64,000 bases of DNA, from positions 1 to 64,000 of the forward strand of contig NZ_JAMQBK010000060.1 of the NCBI RefSeq assembly GCF_023701485.1. Reading direction: 5' to 3'. Below are positions 19,799 to 28,686 of the stretch, in pieces. Source of the stretch: Aporhodopirellula aestuarii (GTDB taxonomy: Bacteria; Planctomycetota; Planctomycetia; Pirellulales; Pirellulaceae). The notes under the pieces are model-generated. The model worked only from the letters and a program-made list of their open reading frames with translations. It did not search any database and had not been told where the DNA came from. Position numbers and translations under genes: made by a program. Numbering within the stretch: position 1 is the stretch's first letter; every line of letters starts with the position of its first letter.

Positions 19799-21066
19799 GT
19801 TCTCAGCTCGCCATGACATCATCGAATCGCCCGACGGCCTCCCCGCCAGCTGTGTTGTGGGTGACGCGGCGATATTGGCCTCACGGCGCAGGACACCACG
19901 CCCGCGCCGCCGCCTCATTGGCGCTCTCGAATGCGTGGTCAGCAATGGGTACCCAGGTCGAAGTAGTGACCCCTCGCTATGCCGCCAGTTGGTCTGACGA
20001 GCTGTTTTACGACACGATCCACGTGCACCGCATCGCATCGGCGCCGAAAGGCGAATGGTCCATGCAGCGCTATGTGCGTCACCTCGGCAATTGGCTTTCT
20101 GAGCAAGCCAACCGCTTTGATTGGATCATCTGCGACGGAATCACCGATGACGTTCGGAGCGTGGCCACCGCGATCATCCACGCGCGAGGTGAGAAACAAC
20201 GCACCCGCGGCGGCGTACTCTGTGACGGTTGGGGTGCAGACAGCGACGAAGTGTGGTGCCGCCAGTCGCGCGCTGGCAAGAGATGTTTGCATGCGATCAC
20301 GACTTTGGATCAGATTTTCACGCGGCATTCCGATACCGATCGAGCGTTGGTCGCCAAGGGAATTCCGTCGCACCAGATTCACCGGATCGCTTCGGGTTTT
20401 GCTCGTCCCAATCGCGTTTCGCTAGACCAACGTAATGCATCGCGTCGGTCACTCGAAGGTATCAACACAGACTTGCGCACCGACGGCGAAAATCAAGTCT
20501 TGCTGTGGTGCGGCCACATGACCGGACGACACAACACCGCAGGTGGAGCGAAATTGATCGTCAGTAGCGCGAGACTTCTTTGCGCGAAATATCCCAACCT
20601 GAGAATCTGGATGCTCGGCGATGGCGAACTCCACGATTGGATCCACACCGAACTGAAAGCCGAAGGTGTTCGCAGTGTTGTTGCTATCCCCGGCACGTTT
20701 CCCGACATGACGGACATTTGGAATGCAGTCGACGCAGTCGCTGTCACCGATGAAGATCAACTGCGATACACTCTGCCCAACGCGATCGCCCACGCATTGC
20801 CGACGATTGTGGCCGATCATGCATCAATTCGGGCGTGGATGAGCGATAAATTCGCCACCGATATCGTCGATTCGTTTGCGTGGTACGATTCGAATAAGCC
20901 CACTTCGTTTCGAAAAACCTTCCGCACCGTCTGGGACGATCTCCCCGCAGCGGTCGACCTCGCGTGGGAAGTCGCAATCGACGCCTCACGGCGGTTCAGC
21001 ATTACCGAAGAACTCAATCAGTGGGCGTCCGTTTTTTCGTCAGACTCGCACGTTCATTCCTCCTAA
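19795..21066 (+). CDS. GT4-like glycosyltransferase
   Basis: 423 aa. A two-domain GT-B layout is visible: an N-terminal Rossmann-like half (LWVTRRYWPHGAGHHARAAA, broken at GAGHHAR) and a C-terminal half with VLLWCGHMTGRHN, LRIWMLGDGELHDWI and IPGTFPDM, typical of group 1 glycosyltransferases. The acidic E-x7-E region is weak: the usual EG...E is replaced by a TDEDQLRYTLPNAIAHALP segment. Donor and acceptor are unknown. It overlaps hpt by 4 bases and is followed 64 bases later by a second GT4 gene, so the pair probably acts on the same cell-surface glycan. Confidence 0.8.
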   Translation: MSSQLAMTSSNRPTASPPAVLWVTRRYWPHGAGHHARAAASLALSNAWSAMGTQVEVVTPRYAASWSDELFYDTIHVHRIASAPKGEWSMQRYVRHLGNWLSEQANRFDWIICDGITDDVRSVATAIIHARGEKQRTRGGVLCDGWGADSDEVWCRQSRAGKRCLHAITTLDQIFTRHSDTDRALVAKGIPSHQIHRIASGFARPNRVSLDQRNASRRSLEGINTDLRTDGENQVLLWCGHMTGRHNTAGGAKLIVSSARLLCAKYPNLRIWMLGDGELHDWIHTELKAEGVRSVVAIPGTFPDMTDIWNAVDAVAVTDEDQLRYTLPNAIAHALPTIVADHASIRAWMSDKFATDIVDSFAWYDSNKPTSFRKTFRTVWDDLPAAVDLAWEVAIDASRRFSITEELNQWASVFSSDSHVHSS

Positions 21067-21130
21067 CCGATCAACCGTTTTGTCTTCCTCTTCGTCCACT
21101 GCAGACTCTGCGCTCGCTTCTAGCCGAAGG

Positions 21131-22243
21131 ATGAAGATCGCGTTGGTGATTCCGACGATGGACCGGGGCGGGGCCGAAAAGCAAGTCGTGCTTTTAGCGA
21201 TCGGTTTGCATGAAGCCGGACATGACGTCAGGGTGGTTCTATTGACTCGGGACGGACCACGTAGTGAAACGCTCCGCCGCGCCGGAGTGGAAGTTGTGTT
21301 GATCGGTAAGAAGTTCAAACTCGACCCGACTGCACTGTGGCGACTGACGAAATGGATGAAAACTTGGCAACCCGATCTCGTTCACACGTGGTTGTTCGCC
21401 GCAAACAGTTTTGGACGAACAGCGGCGAAACTGGCTGGCGTTCCCGTAATCGTAGCCAGCGAAAGATGCGTGGACCCTTGGAAACGTGGCTGGCACTTTT
21501 TCATTGATCGATATCTGCAAAAAATCACCGCCGCGATCACGACCAATAGCCATGGCGTTGAAGAGTTTTATGCCGCACACGGAATCGACGAAAACAAATT
21601 CGTCGTCATCCCCAACGGCGTGGAAGCAAACTCGTCTTGCGATCTGGATACGGAGATCGATCGTGCAACCGCACTCAAACGATTGGAAGTTACCCCCGGA
21701 CGCAAACTAATATTGGCCGTGGGACGTCTCTGGCCGCAGAAACGCGTACGTGATTTGATCTGGGCAGGTGAATTGCTGGGAACCCTCCGTCAAGACACGA
21801 CGCTTGTCATTATTGGTGATGGCCCTCAACGTGAGGAAATGTTGCGTCACCGTGACGCCGTCTCTCGTCCCGAACATGTCCGATTTGCGGGTGCCCGCGA
21901 GGACGTTCAGCAACTATTGCCACACGCTGATGCGTTCTGGATCGCTAGCGAATATGAAGGCCAAAGCAATGCGGTGATCGAAGCGATGCTTGCGGGCGTC
22001 CCCGTGATTGCCTCCAACATCCCGGGCAATCGTGACCTCGTCATCGATGGACAAACCGGTTTTCTCTTTGAAGTCGGAGACGAGGCAAAACTCGTTGAGA
22101 AGACCAACACACTGCTTAACGAACCTGACCTGGCCGACCGGGTCAGCACGGCAGCGAAGACACGTATCGAAACCGAGTTCGCGGTGACGACCATGGTCGA
22201 TCGTCACATCGCCCTCTACCAACGATTGCTAAACGATCAATAA
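21131..22243 (+). CDS. GT4 family glycosyltransferase
   Basis: 370 aa from the ATG at 21131, with AAGG immediately before it. It has the classic N-terminal GT4 start (MKIALVIPTMDRGGAEKQ), then KLILAVGRLWPQKRVRDLI and the catalytic E-x7-E region EYEGQSNAVIEAMLAGVPVI. It transfers a sugar from a nucleotide donor, probably at the inner membrane during surface glycan synthesis. The frame is open 85 codons further upstream inside the preceding gene, but that stretch is an overlap artefact. It is co-directional with hpt and the first glycosyltransferase. Confidence 0.92.
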   Translation: MKIALVIPTMDRGGAEKQVVLLAIGLHEAGHDVRVVLLTRDGPRSETLRRAGVEVVLIGKKFKLDPTALWRLTKWMKTWQPDLVHTWLFAANSFGRTAAKLAGVPVIVASERCVDPWKRGWHFFIDRYLQKITAAITTNSHGVEEFYAAHGIDENKFVVIPNGVEANSSCDLDTEIDRATALKRLEVTPGRKLILAVGRLWPQKRVRDLIWAGELLGTLRQDTTLVIIGDGPQREEMLRHRDAVSRPEHVRFAGAREDVQQLLPHADAFWIASEYEGQSNAVIEAMLAGVPVIASNIPGNRDLVIDGQTGFLFEVGDEAKLVEKTNTLLNEPDLADRVSTAAKTRIETEFAVTTMVDRHIALYQRLLNDQ

Positions 22244-22283
22244 GGTTTGCCCTCCCCCAACGCGATCAAAACGTGGTGGTAAG

Positions 22284-22793
22284 CTATTTGGTCGTTGGAT
22301 GCGATTGATCAAGAATGCCTTGGCGAAGTTCCTTTAGATTCCGAGGATTCTGGCCGAGATCTCCTTTGCCCACTCGCGACCGGCTTCCGGCGTCAACGCG
22401 AGTTCGCGGCCCCCCGCTTGGTCCACTCTCAATCGGCGTGAGTTCGATTTGGATGTCGTCCACGAATCGAAAAACGGGGGTGGTGCGGGTCAGGTGCAAA
22501 CGTCGCATACTGGACGACGCTCCGATGGAAGGCTGTTGAGATAATGGGCCTTGTCCGGTTTCTGTCTCGGACACAATTGCCCAAGCCGGTTGCAGATCAA
22601 CCCAATTCTGGATCACCGTTTCAACATCTTTGACGTCCGCATCGATTTCGATCGGCTGCAGCATTGGATCTGTTTGCGTCGCCGACAATCGGGCATGATT
22701 GGTAGTCCAATCACGCCCCCAATCATCGATCATCCAAAACAGCCGTCCCGCCATCGCGGCCCCGACACCGATCGCAACATAACCCAACATCAT
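22284..22793 (-). CDS. DUF1499-like membrane-anchored protein
   Basis: 169 aa from the ATG at 22793. An N-terminal hydrophobic segment (residues about 2-20) anchors or exports it. The C-terminal half (FRFVDDIQIELTPIESG and SRSRVGKGDLGQNPRNLKEL) closely follows the DUF1499 pattern of a short beta-rich domain ending in an S-R-x-G-x-x-D-x-G-x-N-x-x-R motif. The function of this family is not established. A GTG at 22844 would add 17 residues but would overlap the divergent rarA gene. It ends 40 bases from the convergent glycosyltransferase. Confidence 0.8.
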   Translation of the reverse strand: MMLGYVAIGVGAAMAGRLFWMIDDWGRDWTTNHARLSATQTDPMLQPIEIDADVKDVETVIQNWVDLQPAWAIVSETETGQGPLSQQPSIGASSSMRRLHLTRTTPVFRFVDDIQIELTPIESGPSGGPRTRVDAGSRSRVGKGDLGQNPRNLKELRQGILDQSHPTTK

Positions 22794-22828
22794 TTTCCTT
22801 CGCTGACTTGGTAACTCTGGTGGACTCA

Positions 22829-24163
22829 ATGGATTTGTTTGCACAACAAGAAGCCGATCATTTATTCGCCGCCCAACCTCTGGCCGCTCGCATGAGACCC
22901 CAAAGTCTCGAAGAGTTCGTCGGCCAACATCATATTCTAGGCAGCGGCAAACTGCTCAGGCGATTGATCGCCAGTGGCCGGATCGGATCGATCATCCTGC
23001 ACGGGCCACCGGGTAGCGGAAAAACCACGTTGGCGCGGCTGATCGCATCAGAAACCGGCTCCAAATTGCTTTCGCTCAACGCCATCAATAGCGGCGTTAA
23101 AGAAGTCCGCGAAGTATTGCGAACCGCAACCGATGACGTCGCTGCGGGTGAGCGGCGTCCGATTCTGTTCATTGATGAGATTCATCGCTTTAACAAATCG
23201 CAGCAGGACGCGTTGCTAGCTGATGTCGAATCAGGGGTGATCTCACTGATCGGCGCCACCACCAGCAACCCTCACTTTGCCGTCAACGGCGCGTTGATCA
23301 GCCGCAGTCAGATTTTTACCCTCGAACCCCTGCCACCCGAATCGATGGCCGGGCTTCTGCGGCGAGCGATGAACGATTCCGAACGCGGACTCGGCGGACG
23401 CAGTGTTGAGGTAACTGATGACGCGGTCGAGTTTCTAGCGAGTGCGACCGACGGCGATGCGCGGCGTGCCCTGGCCGCCCTCGAAGTTGCCGTCGAGAGC
23501 GTGGTCGGCGAAACGAAAAAGGTTGATCGCGAGGTAGCTATGGAATCGTTGACCAATCGCGTCGGCGGTTATGACGCGACCGGCGATGATCATTACGACC
23601 TCTCAAGCGCATTGATCAAGAGCATTCGGGGCAGTGATGCTGACGCTGCGATTTACTGGCTTGCGCGGATACTAGAGGGTGGCGAGGACATTCGTTTCCT
23701 ATGCCGCCGCCTCGTGATCTTGGCGAGCGAGGACGTCGGCAACGCCGACCCGCAGGCATTACCGCTGGCGGTTTCGGCCATGCAAGCTTGTGAGATGATC
23801 GGATTACCCGAATCGCAGCTGATTCTCAGCCAAACCGTCGCCTACCTTGCGCTCGCACCCAAAAGCAACGCTGCCACCACAGCGATCGGAGCGGCGCGGC
23901 GGGATGTTCGCGACCAACAAATTATCCCCGTTCCCAAAATGCTACGGTGCACCCATTACGCGGGTGCGGAAAAACTCGGTCATGGCGAAGGTTACGTCTA
24001 CGCTCATGACGAAGAGGACGGAATCGCGGAACTCGATTACCTCGGAGTGGATCGCGAATATTACCAACCAGTGAACCGAGGACACGAATCACTGATGCGT
24101 GAGCAACTCGAATCAATCCGCAAACGACTCAGACCTTCGCGGGCCGCAAGCGACAAGGAATAG
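22829..24163 (+). CDS. rarA: Replication-associated recombination protein A (AAA+ ATPase)
   Basis: 444 aa, typical RarA/MgsA length. It is a clamp-loader-like ATPase that acts at stalled replication forks with SSB and RecQ. The start LAARMRPQSLEEFVGQHHIL is diagnostic. Walker A is GPPGSGKTT at residues 59-67, Walker B with the family's unusual extension is LFIDEIHRFNKSQQDALL near 113-130, and sensor 1 is LIGATTSNPHF. The C-terminal tetramerisation part (LVILASEDVGNADP, MQACEMIGLPE) is complete. The ATG at 22829 is chosen; a GTG seven codons earlier is in frame. Confidence 0.96.
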   Translation: MDLFAQQEADHLFAAQPLAARMRPQSLEEFVGQHHILGSGKLLRRLIASGRIGSIILHGPPGSGKTTLARLIASETGSKLLSLNAINSGVKEVREVLRTATDDVAAGERRPILFIDEIHRFNKSQQDALLADVESGVISLIGATTSNPHFAVNGALISRSQIFTLEPLPPESMAGLLRRAMNDSERGLGGRSVEVTDDAVEFLASATDGDARRALAALEVAVESVVGETKKVDREVAMESLTNRVGGYDATGDDHYDLSSALIKSIRGSDADAAIYWLARILEGGEDIRFLCRRLVILASEDVGNADPQALPLAVSAMQACEMIGLPESQLILSQTVAYLALAPKSNAATTAIGAARRDVRDQQIIPVPKMLRCTHYAGAEKLGHGEGYVYAHDEEDGIAELDYLGVDREYYQPVNRGHESLMREQLESIRKRLRPSRAASDKE

Positions 24164-24286
24164 CGAGAGATCTCCTCGCGGTTCAAACCCGATGACACTC
24201 TCGCGTTCCAACATCCCGCCCGGCAAAATCGCCTAACGGGTGAACGGAGCACACGAACTGCATGCTCCGCGATGCTCGCAATTTGA

Positions 24287-25729
24287 CTAGCTCGAGGAGG
24301 CGGCAACCGGCATCGGGGCAATTTGGTAGGCTCGATTCCGGAACAGAAACTCGATAATGTTGCCCTCGTGTGGCTGCAGCCAATTCAAACGATTCGTTGG
24401 CAACGGCCCGACATTAAGCCGGTCGATGTCAACGCATCGGCTCGCTGCCGTAATGAACGATTCATCCGAGGTGATGACCGTTCCCACAAGCGTCGGTCCA
24501 ATATGACGCAGCATTTGTGCCTGAGGACATTCGACCACGCTCACAAATGGGAACATGTATTCTTTTGCTGCCACCGCTCTCTCATGCGAATTCGCATGCA
24601 CAACCATCGGGCGGAGATACGCACAATGTTCCCGCTCGATCAACTTCTCACCGTACTCGGCCGTCATATCCGTGACGCCGTTCTCAGCGAGATCTTGTTC
24701 GACCATCGCCCACGTTCCCGTCGCCATTGCTGGCACCGTGAATGCTGCCAATTGAGCATTCGAATCACCCGGAGGCAACACACCAACAGGACCGATTTTT
24801 TCAGCGATCGCGGCGGCGATTTCTCGCGTGTGCCGACTCGCCCAGATTCCTGAACAATTGATGCAGCTTCGCCCCGAATTACTCAGCACGCTCTCGACCA
24901 TCACATCGAGATACATCTCCCAATCATCAACGATGTCATCACCGAGGAGAATCTTGGAAAAGCCCGGTCCGTGTGCTTGAACCCGTGGATTACCCGAGTG
25001 TTGAGCGACGGTCTGCGCACTACCGAAAATCATGCTGCGTGGAGCTTTGGTCATGATCGCACCACCGGCGTCATGTCCGCCCGGATACAAACCGAACGCT
25101 GCGGCAGGCACGCCCGCTTCCATAAACGCCGAAACCATTCGGTATGGAGTCCAAGGTTCTTGCGAACCAGGCTTCAGCGCCAACCCGATTTGCAATGCGA
25201 TTGCCGGCAACCACAGTGTGTGCACACCCGGCGAGTTATTCGGCAGGATCGCACCGAGAATCGGCGTTTGAGCTTGGTAGCTGACCGTTACCCCGCGTCC
25301 CTCGTCGCCGTAGCCTTTTGATAAAATCGACAGGTCCAATCCGCGGGTCAAGCACTGCAGGATCTCGTCCATCCGGCTGAGCACAAAGCTGTTTTTGGCC
25401 ATGTTCGAACGGCACATGTGTTCGGGCAATCCGGTGCTCGCAGATTGCTGATGAACGAAATCATCCACACTTTGCTGCGAGTCACCCACGGTGAGCGTTG
25501 CGTGCTCAAATAGCTCCGCCGCCTTCTTGCTCATCGCGATCAATTCTTCCGTGGGAACTGCGAGCAGAGCTTCGCGGGCGAGGTGGGCCTTTAGCAAATC
25601 TCGCGTCACGATTCCGCCACCCACCGTTCCGACGCGAGCGATCGGCTCACCGGTATCAAAGTGAACGACGTCGTTGAACTCGAGGGATTCGTATTGTTTG
25701 CCCCATCGAAGCGGGTTGAGAGTAATCAT
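24287..25729 (-). CDS. Aldehyde dehydrogenase superfamily protein (acyl-CoA/acyl-protein reductase-like)
   Basis: 480 aa. The ALDH fold signatures can be followed: the NAD-loop region LPNNSPGVHTLWLPA, a domain with RVQAHGPGFSKILL in place of the usual ELGGK, and the catalytic-cysteine segment SNSGRSCINCSG near residues 293-304. The divergent glycine loop and the length (480 aa) recall LuxC-type acyl reductases rather than ordinary aldehyde oxidisers, but I cannot confirm the direction of the reaction. The gene lies 122 bases after the stop of an acyl-adenylate ligase gene on the same strand, which supports a joint acid-activation and reduction pathway. Confidence 0.82.
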   Translation of the reverse strand: MITLNPLRWGKQYESLEFNDVVHFDTGEPIARVGTVGGGIVTRDLLKAHLAREALLAVPTEELIAMSKKAAELFEHATLTVGDSQQSVDDFVHQQSASTGLPEHMCRSNMAKNSFVLSRMDEILQCLTRGLDLSILSKGYGDEGRGVTVSYQAQTPILGAILPNNSPGVHTLWLPAIALQIGLALKPGSQEPWTPYRMVSAFMEAGVPAAAFGLYPGGHDAGGAIMTKAPRSMIFGSAQTVAQHSGNPRVQAHGPGFSKILLGDDIVDDWEMYLDVMVESVLSNSGRSCINCSGIWASRHTREIAAAIAEKIGPVGVLPPGDSNAQLAAFTVPAMATGTWAMVEQDLAENGVTDMTAEYGEKLIEREHCAYLRPMVVHANSHERAVAAKEYMFPFVSVVECPQAQMLRHIGPTLVGTVITSDESFITAASRCVDIDRLNVGPLPTNRLNWLQPHEGNIIEFLFRNRAYQIAPMPVAASSS

Positions 25730-25851
25730 GCGAAAATTGGTAGCGGGTAACAGGAAACAGATACGTGAATTAAGTTGCGAAAAGGTCAGCGACCAGAAAC
25801 GGTCGGCAGCATGCTCGTGCTACCGACCGACAATCGGTCACCGGTCGACCG

Positions 25852-26985
25852 TTAATACACACCAACCGTAGTTGCGCTGGCGAGTTCGTGGAAAGGACGC
25901 ACGCCGCTGACGCCGTCCCACGGGTAGGTGTGGAACGGACGCTCCCGTTCACCTTCGTCCCGTTCCATGAAACCAGGCACAAAGAACTCATCCGTCAACG
26001 TATACAGCTTCACGCGGCCCGTCTCGCCGTATCCGACAACCGAGTTGTAATCGTCAAACGTAACGACCTCGGTAACGGCGCGAGGTTGAGGCGCGTAATA
26101 AGCGATCTTGTATCCATCGGCAGCTGTAATGGGTTTACTGCAAGCCAACCCCATCAACGTGTTGCCATAGGTTGGCGTCATGTAGATGCCACTTTCCTCC
26201 GGCAGTCCACCAAGCAATTCTTCGACACAGAAACGTGTCCACTGCGATGTGAACTCAGTTCCGCCGGAGAAGATTCCCGTGATCCCGACTTCCGCCAGAT
26301 TCGTTCCCTTCTCTTCAAGAGCTTCGCACAGCGACTCGAGCAATTTCGGGGTTGCGAACATGCACTTCACGTCGTGTCCCGCAGTCAAAATCGTGACCGC
26401 TTGATCAATGCAGTGTTTCTTGTATTCCTCGAGATGCTCCATCCAACCTTTCTTAATCAACTTGACGACCCAACGCGGGTCGAGGTCGATGCAAAAACAG
26501 ATTCCGTCACGGTGCTGGGCCAAGTGCTCAACGGCAAGTCGTAAGCGACGCGGGCCGCTCGGGCCCAGCATCAACCAGTTGGCTCCTTTTGGAAAGTATT
26601 TGTCTGGCAGGGTTTCACTAAACAGTTCGTAATCCTTCCAGTGATCTTCGATCACCATACGGCTCTTAGGGATCCCGGTCGTGCCGCCCGTTTCAAATAC
26701 GTAAACCGGCTTCCCCGCATGTCCCTTGGGAACCCAGCGACGAATCGGGCCACCCCGCAACCATTCGTCTTCGAACTCTGGGAATTTCTTGAGATCATCG
26801 AATGATTTGATGTCCTTAAGAGGATCGAAATTCAGTTCGGCTTTCTTCTCGAGCCAAAACGGGCAACCCGTGTCGTCGCTGAAATGCCAATGGACAGTTT
26901 TGAGCGTGTGCTCGTTGAGACGGTCGCGTGCCGCAGAAACGGCAGCCTGGAGTTCAGCTTCGGAAACTTCCCCAACAACACTCAT
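25852..26985 (-). CDS. AMP-forming acyl ligase, PaaK/LuxE-like
   Basis: 377 aa. The adenylate-forming signature FETGGTTGIPKSR is at residues 97-109, followed by IFSGGTEF, a TPTYGNTLMG segment equivalent to the A5 motif, and GYGETGRVKLYTLTDEFFVPGF near 310-340. The protein is short and ends soon after this point, so the usual mobile C-terminal domain of acyl-CoA synthetases is missing or reduced, as in LuxE acyl-protein synthetases. It would activate a carboxylic acid as an acyl-adenylate. The downstream aldehyde dehydrogenase could accept the product. The substrate is unknown, with a fatty or aromatic acid possible. Confidence 0.82.
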   Translation of the reverse strand: MSVVGEVSEAELQAAVSAARDRLNEHTLKTVHWHFSDDTGCPFWLEKKAELNFDPLKDIKSFDDLKKFPEFEDEWLRGGPIRRWVPKGHAGKPVYVFETGGTTGIPKSRMVIEDHWKDYELFSETLPDKYFPKGANWLMLGPSGPRRLRLAVEHLAQHRDGICFCIDLDPRWVVKLIKKGWMEHLEEYKKHCIDQAVTILTAGHDVKCMFATPKLLESLCEALEEKGTNLAEVGITGIFSGGTEFTSQWTRFCVEELLGGLPEESGIYMTPTYGNTLMGLACSKPITAADGYKIAYYAPQPRAVTEVVTFDDYNSVVGYGETGRVKLYTLTDEFFVPGFMERDEGERERPFHTYPWDGVSGVRPFHELASATTVGVY

Positions 26986-27016
26986 GTCTTCCTCGGTTGT
27001 TTGATCAATTGAATCG

Positions 27017-27035
27017 GAATATCGCGTTGATATTC
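27017..27035. promoter_or_regulatory. Perfect inverted repeat upstream of the ligase/dehydrogenase pair
   Basis: The two 7-base arms (GAATATC and GATATTC) are perfect complements separated by 5 bases. It ends 31 bases before the ligase start codon on the minus strand, a position suited to an operator or a 5' leader hairpin. The binding protein, if any, is unknown. Confidence 0.3.
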
Positions 27036-27270
27036 TGAGTAGGATGTGTCGTCACCACAACCATCGGAACCATTGTCCAAGGTAGAAAAGGGGGGCAACG
27101 ACTGGTCTGAGCCTTCAGCGAGGCACCATTCAGAATCTTCGCTGCAAATTCACGCGGGCATTGCTCGCATCGATTATCAGACCACCCCTGCGTCGCCCCA
27201 GGTGCAGGATGCGGCACGCGGACCTCAGAACGATACCCGGGAGCGAACAGCAATCCATCCAGAAAACAAA

Positions 27271-27300
27271 AAAGCCTCGGGAGAAATCTCCCGAGGCTTT
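27271..27300 (-). terminator. Rho-independent terminator
   Basis: A perfect 13-base stem with a 4-base loop: arms 27271-27283 and 27288-27300. Read on the minus strand, the hairpin starts 27 bases after the stop of the glycine-rich protein gene and is followed by a T-rich stretch (TTTGTTTTC after the stem's own T run). It is the clearest intrinsic terminator I saw in the window. Confidence 0.9.
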
Positions 27301-27327
27301 ACTATTCAGATTGTCCGTTTGCCGAAA

Positions 27328-28584
27328 CTATCGGGTCGGGCTCGCTGGTGGTGCTGGAGCAGGCAAGGGGTCGTTGTCGTCGCTAGATGCGATAGCCGCG
27401 ATTGCGGCCAAACCGGCTAGGCCACCGAGACCACCAAAGCCGCCTCCACCGCCACCGCCACCGAACCCACCACCGCCGCCGGCGAATCCGCCACCACCAA
27501 CTCCACCGCCGCTGAGTGCGCCGTTTCCGCCGAGGGCTGGGTCACCAAAACCTACACCACCGATTGGATTGCCAAATTCATCGAGCAAAATTGGATCACC
27601 GATGATTTCCTCTCCGTACACCACTTCTTCGTCTTCTTCGGTTTCATCGAATGATTCGATGGCTTGTGGAAGCGGCGCAATTTGCAACGAGAAAGTCCCA
27701 CTTACCTGGACAGGTAAATCAGCCAATGCCGCAACAAGTGTTTGACTATTCACGGAATTCGTTGAGATCCGATTTGCTGTCTGTTCTTCGACGAGTTCGA
27801 AGCCTGCCATCCCTAAACCGGTCTGACCCAAGGCCAGAATGGAGTATTCACCAGGAGCACATTCATCGAATTGGAAGGTGCCATTCTGGCTGGAAACAAC
27901 TCGGTCGATGACCTCACCCTTGTGTACCAAGAACACATTCAGCAAACCGGCGTTATCGAGCGAAGACCCGCTCGCACCTGCGACATGGATATGTCCTTTC
28001 AGACCGCCGTCAGTCTGAACAACCTGGAACAAGTTCTTAGCCGTCATCCGACCAGCGATGCTCTTAAGGTCCGCACCCACGAAAGAACGCGGCTGTTCGC
28101 TACTATATGGGGGCAAGTAGCGAATGATCGATGACTTAATGATCGAGTAATCAATCGCGGCCGCAGCAACTTCGACCTGCCGTGGGAGCATTTCAACCAT
28201 TGCCATATCGCTGCTGACAACATGCATCGCATAGCAGGCGAATATACCTTTTGCACGAGCGCTCAATGCGTACACACCCGGTTCAACACCAGTCATTACG
28301 AACCGACCAGCGTCGTCGGTACGACTGCGGACGGTTTCGCCTTCACTATTCGTCATCACGACAGTGGCGTCCGCAATTGGCTCTGCCGATCCGTCCGCTG
28401 CGGGCAAAATGACCCGTCCACTAAGTTGTCCCGGTGTTTCTGGGTTGACCCACTGCGGTACAGTGAGGTGATCAGTCACTTCGAGTGAAGTGGACTGAGC
28501 GGTGGCAGTCGACGATGTGAGACCGCAAACGGCCCAGCTGCAAACGGCAACCAAGGCAAGTAATCGTTTCATGTTGAGTTTCAT
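27328..28584 (-). CDS. Exported protein with carboxypeptidase-regulatory-like domain and glycine-rich tail
   Basis: 418 aa. A signal peptide covers about residues 1-30 (basic start, LLALVAVCSWAVCGL, cleavage near ATA). Residues about 52-115 form a beta-sandwich of the carboxypeptidase-regulatory type (GRVILPAADGS, DDAGRFVMTGVEPGVYALSA). A second similar unit lies around residues 195-260 (HIHVAGASGSS, FQFDECAPGEYSILALG). The C-terminus is a Gly-rich tract (about 345-400), then a hydrophobic segment LAGLAAIAAIA. The whole suggests a cell-envelope structural or adhesive protein. An ATG at 28572 is an alternative start. It has its own promoter candidate and terminator, so it is probably a single-gene unit. 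Confidence 0.87.
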   Translation of the reverse strand: MKLNMKRLLALVAVCSWAVCGLTSSTATAQSTSLEVTDHLTVPQWVNPETPGQLSGRVILPAADGSAEPIADATVVMTNSEGETVRSRTDDAGRFVMTGVEPGVYALSARAKGIFACYAMHVVSSDMAMVEMLPRQVEVAAAAIDYSIIKSSIIRYLPPYSSEQPRSFVGADLKSIAGRMTAKNLFQVVQTDGGLKGHIHVAGASGSSLDNAGLLNVFLVHKGEVIDRVVSSQNGTFQFDECAPGEYSILALGQTGLGMAGFELVEEQTANRISTNSVNSQTLVAALADLPVQVSGTFSLQIAPLPQAIESFDETEEDEEVVYGEEIIGDPILLDEFGNPIGGVGFGDPALGGNGALSGGGVGGGGFAGGGGGFGGGGGGGGFGGLGGLAGLAAIAAIASSDDNDPLPAPAPPASPTR

Positions 28585-28638
28585 AGTAGAAGGTGCTCAG
28601 CCCGGACAACTGGTAATTTAGGCAAACTATTCAGGACG

Positions 28639-28667
28639 ATAGTAAGCAAAAGGAACTTAAAATTCAA
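28639..28667 (-). promoter_or_regulatory. Candidate sigma-70-type promoter of the glycine-rich protein gene
   Basis: On the minus strand a TTGAAT (28667-28662) and a TACTAT (28644-28639) are 17 bases apart, the ideal spacing. The -10 element is 54 bases before the start codon. Each hexamer matches 4 of 6 consensus bases. Planctomycete promoters are poorly characterised, so this is a candidate only. Confidence 0.38.
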
Positions 28668-28686
28668 CACTGCTCTTGAGAAGAAT

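Larger units (their letters stand above)
26986..27327. other. 342-base non-coding interval
   Basis: This interval holds the upstream region of the ligase gene, including a 7-base inverted repeat at 27017-27035 and a TTGATCAA palindrome near 27001, and at its other end the terminator of the glycine-rich protein gene (27271-27300). I see no convincing reading frame and no tRNA-like fold in the middle. Confidence 0.6.

Noticed and set aside
20876-21130. N-terminal extension of the second glycosyltransferase
   Set aside because: It overlaps the preceding gene in another frame and is Ser/Arg/Pro-rich without similarity to the GT4 fold.
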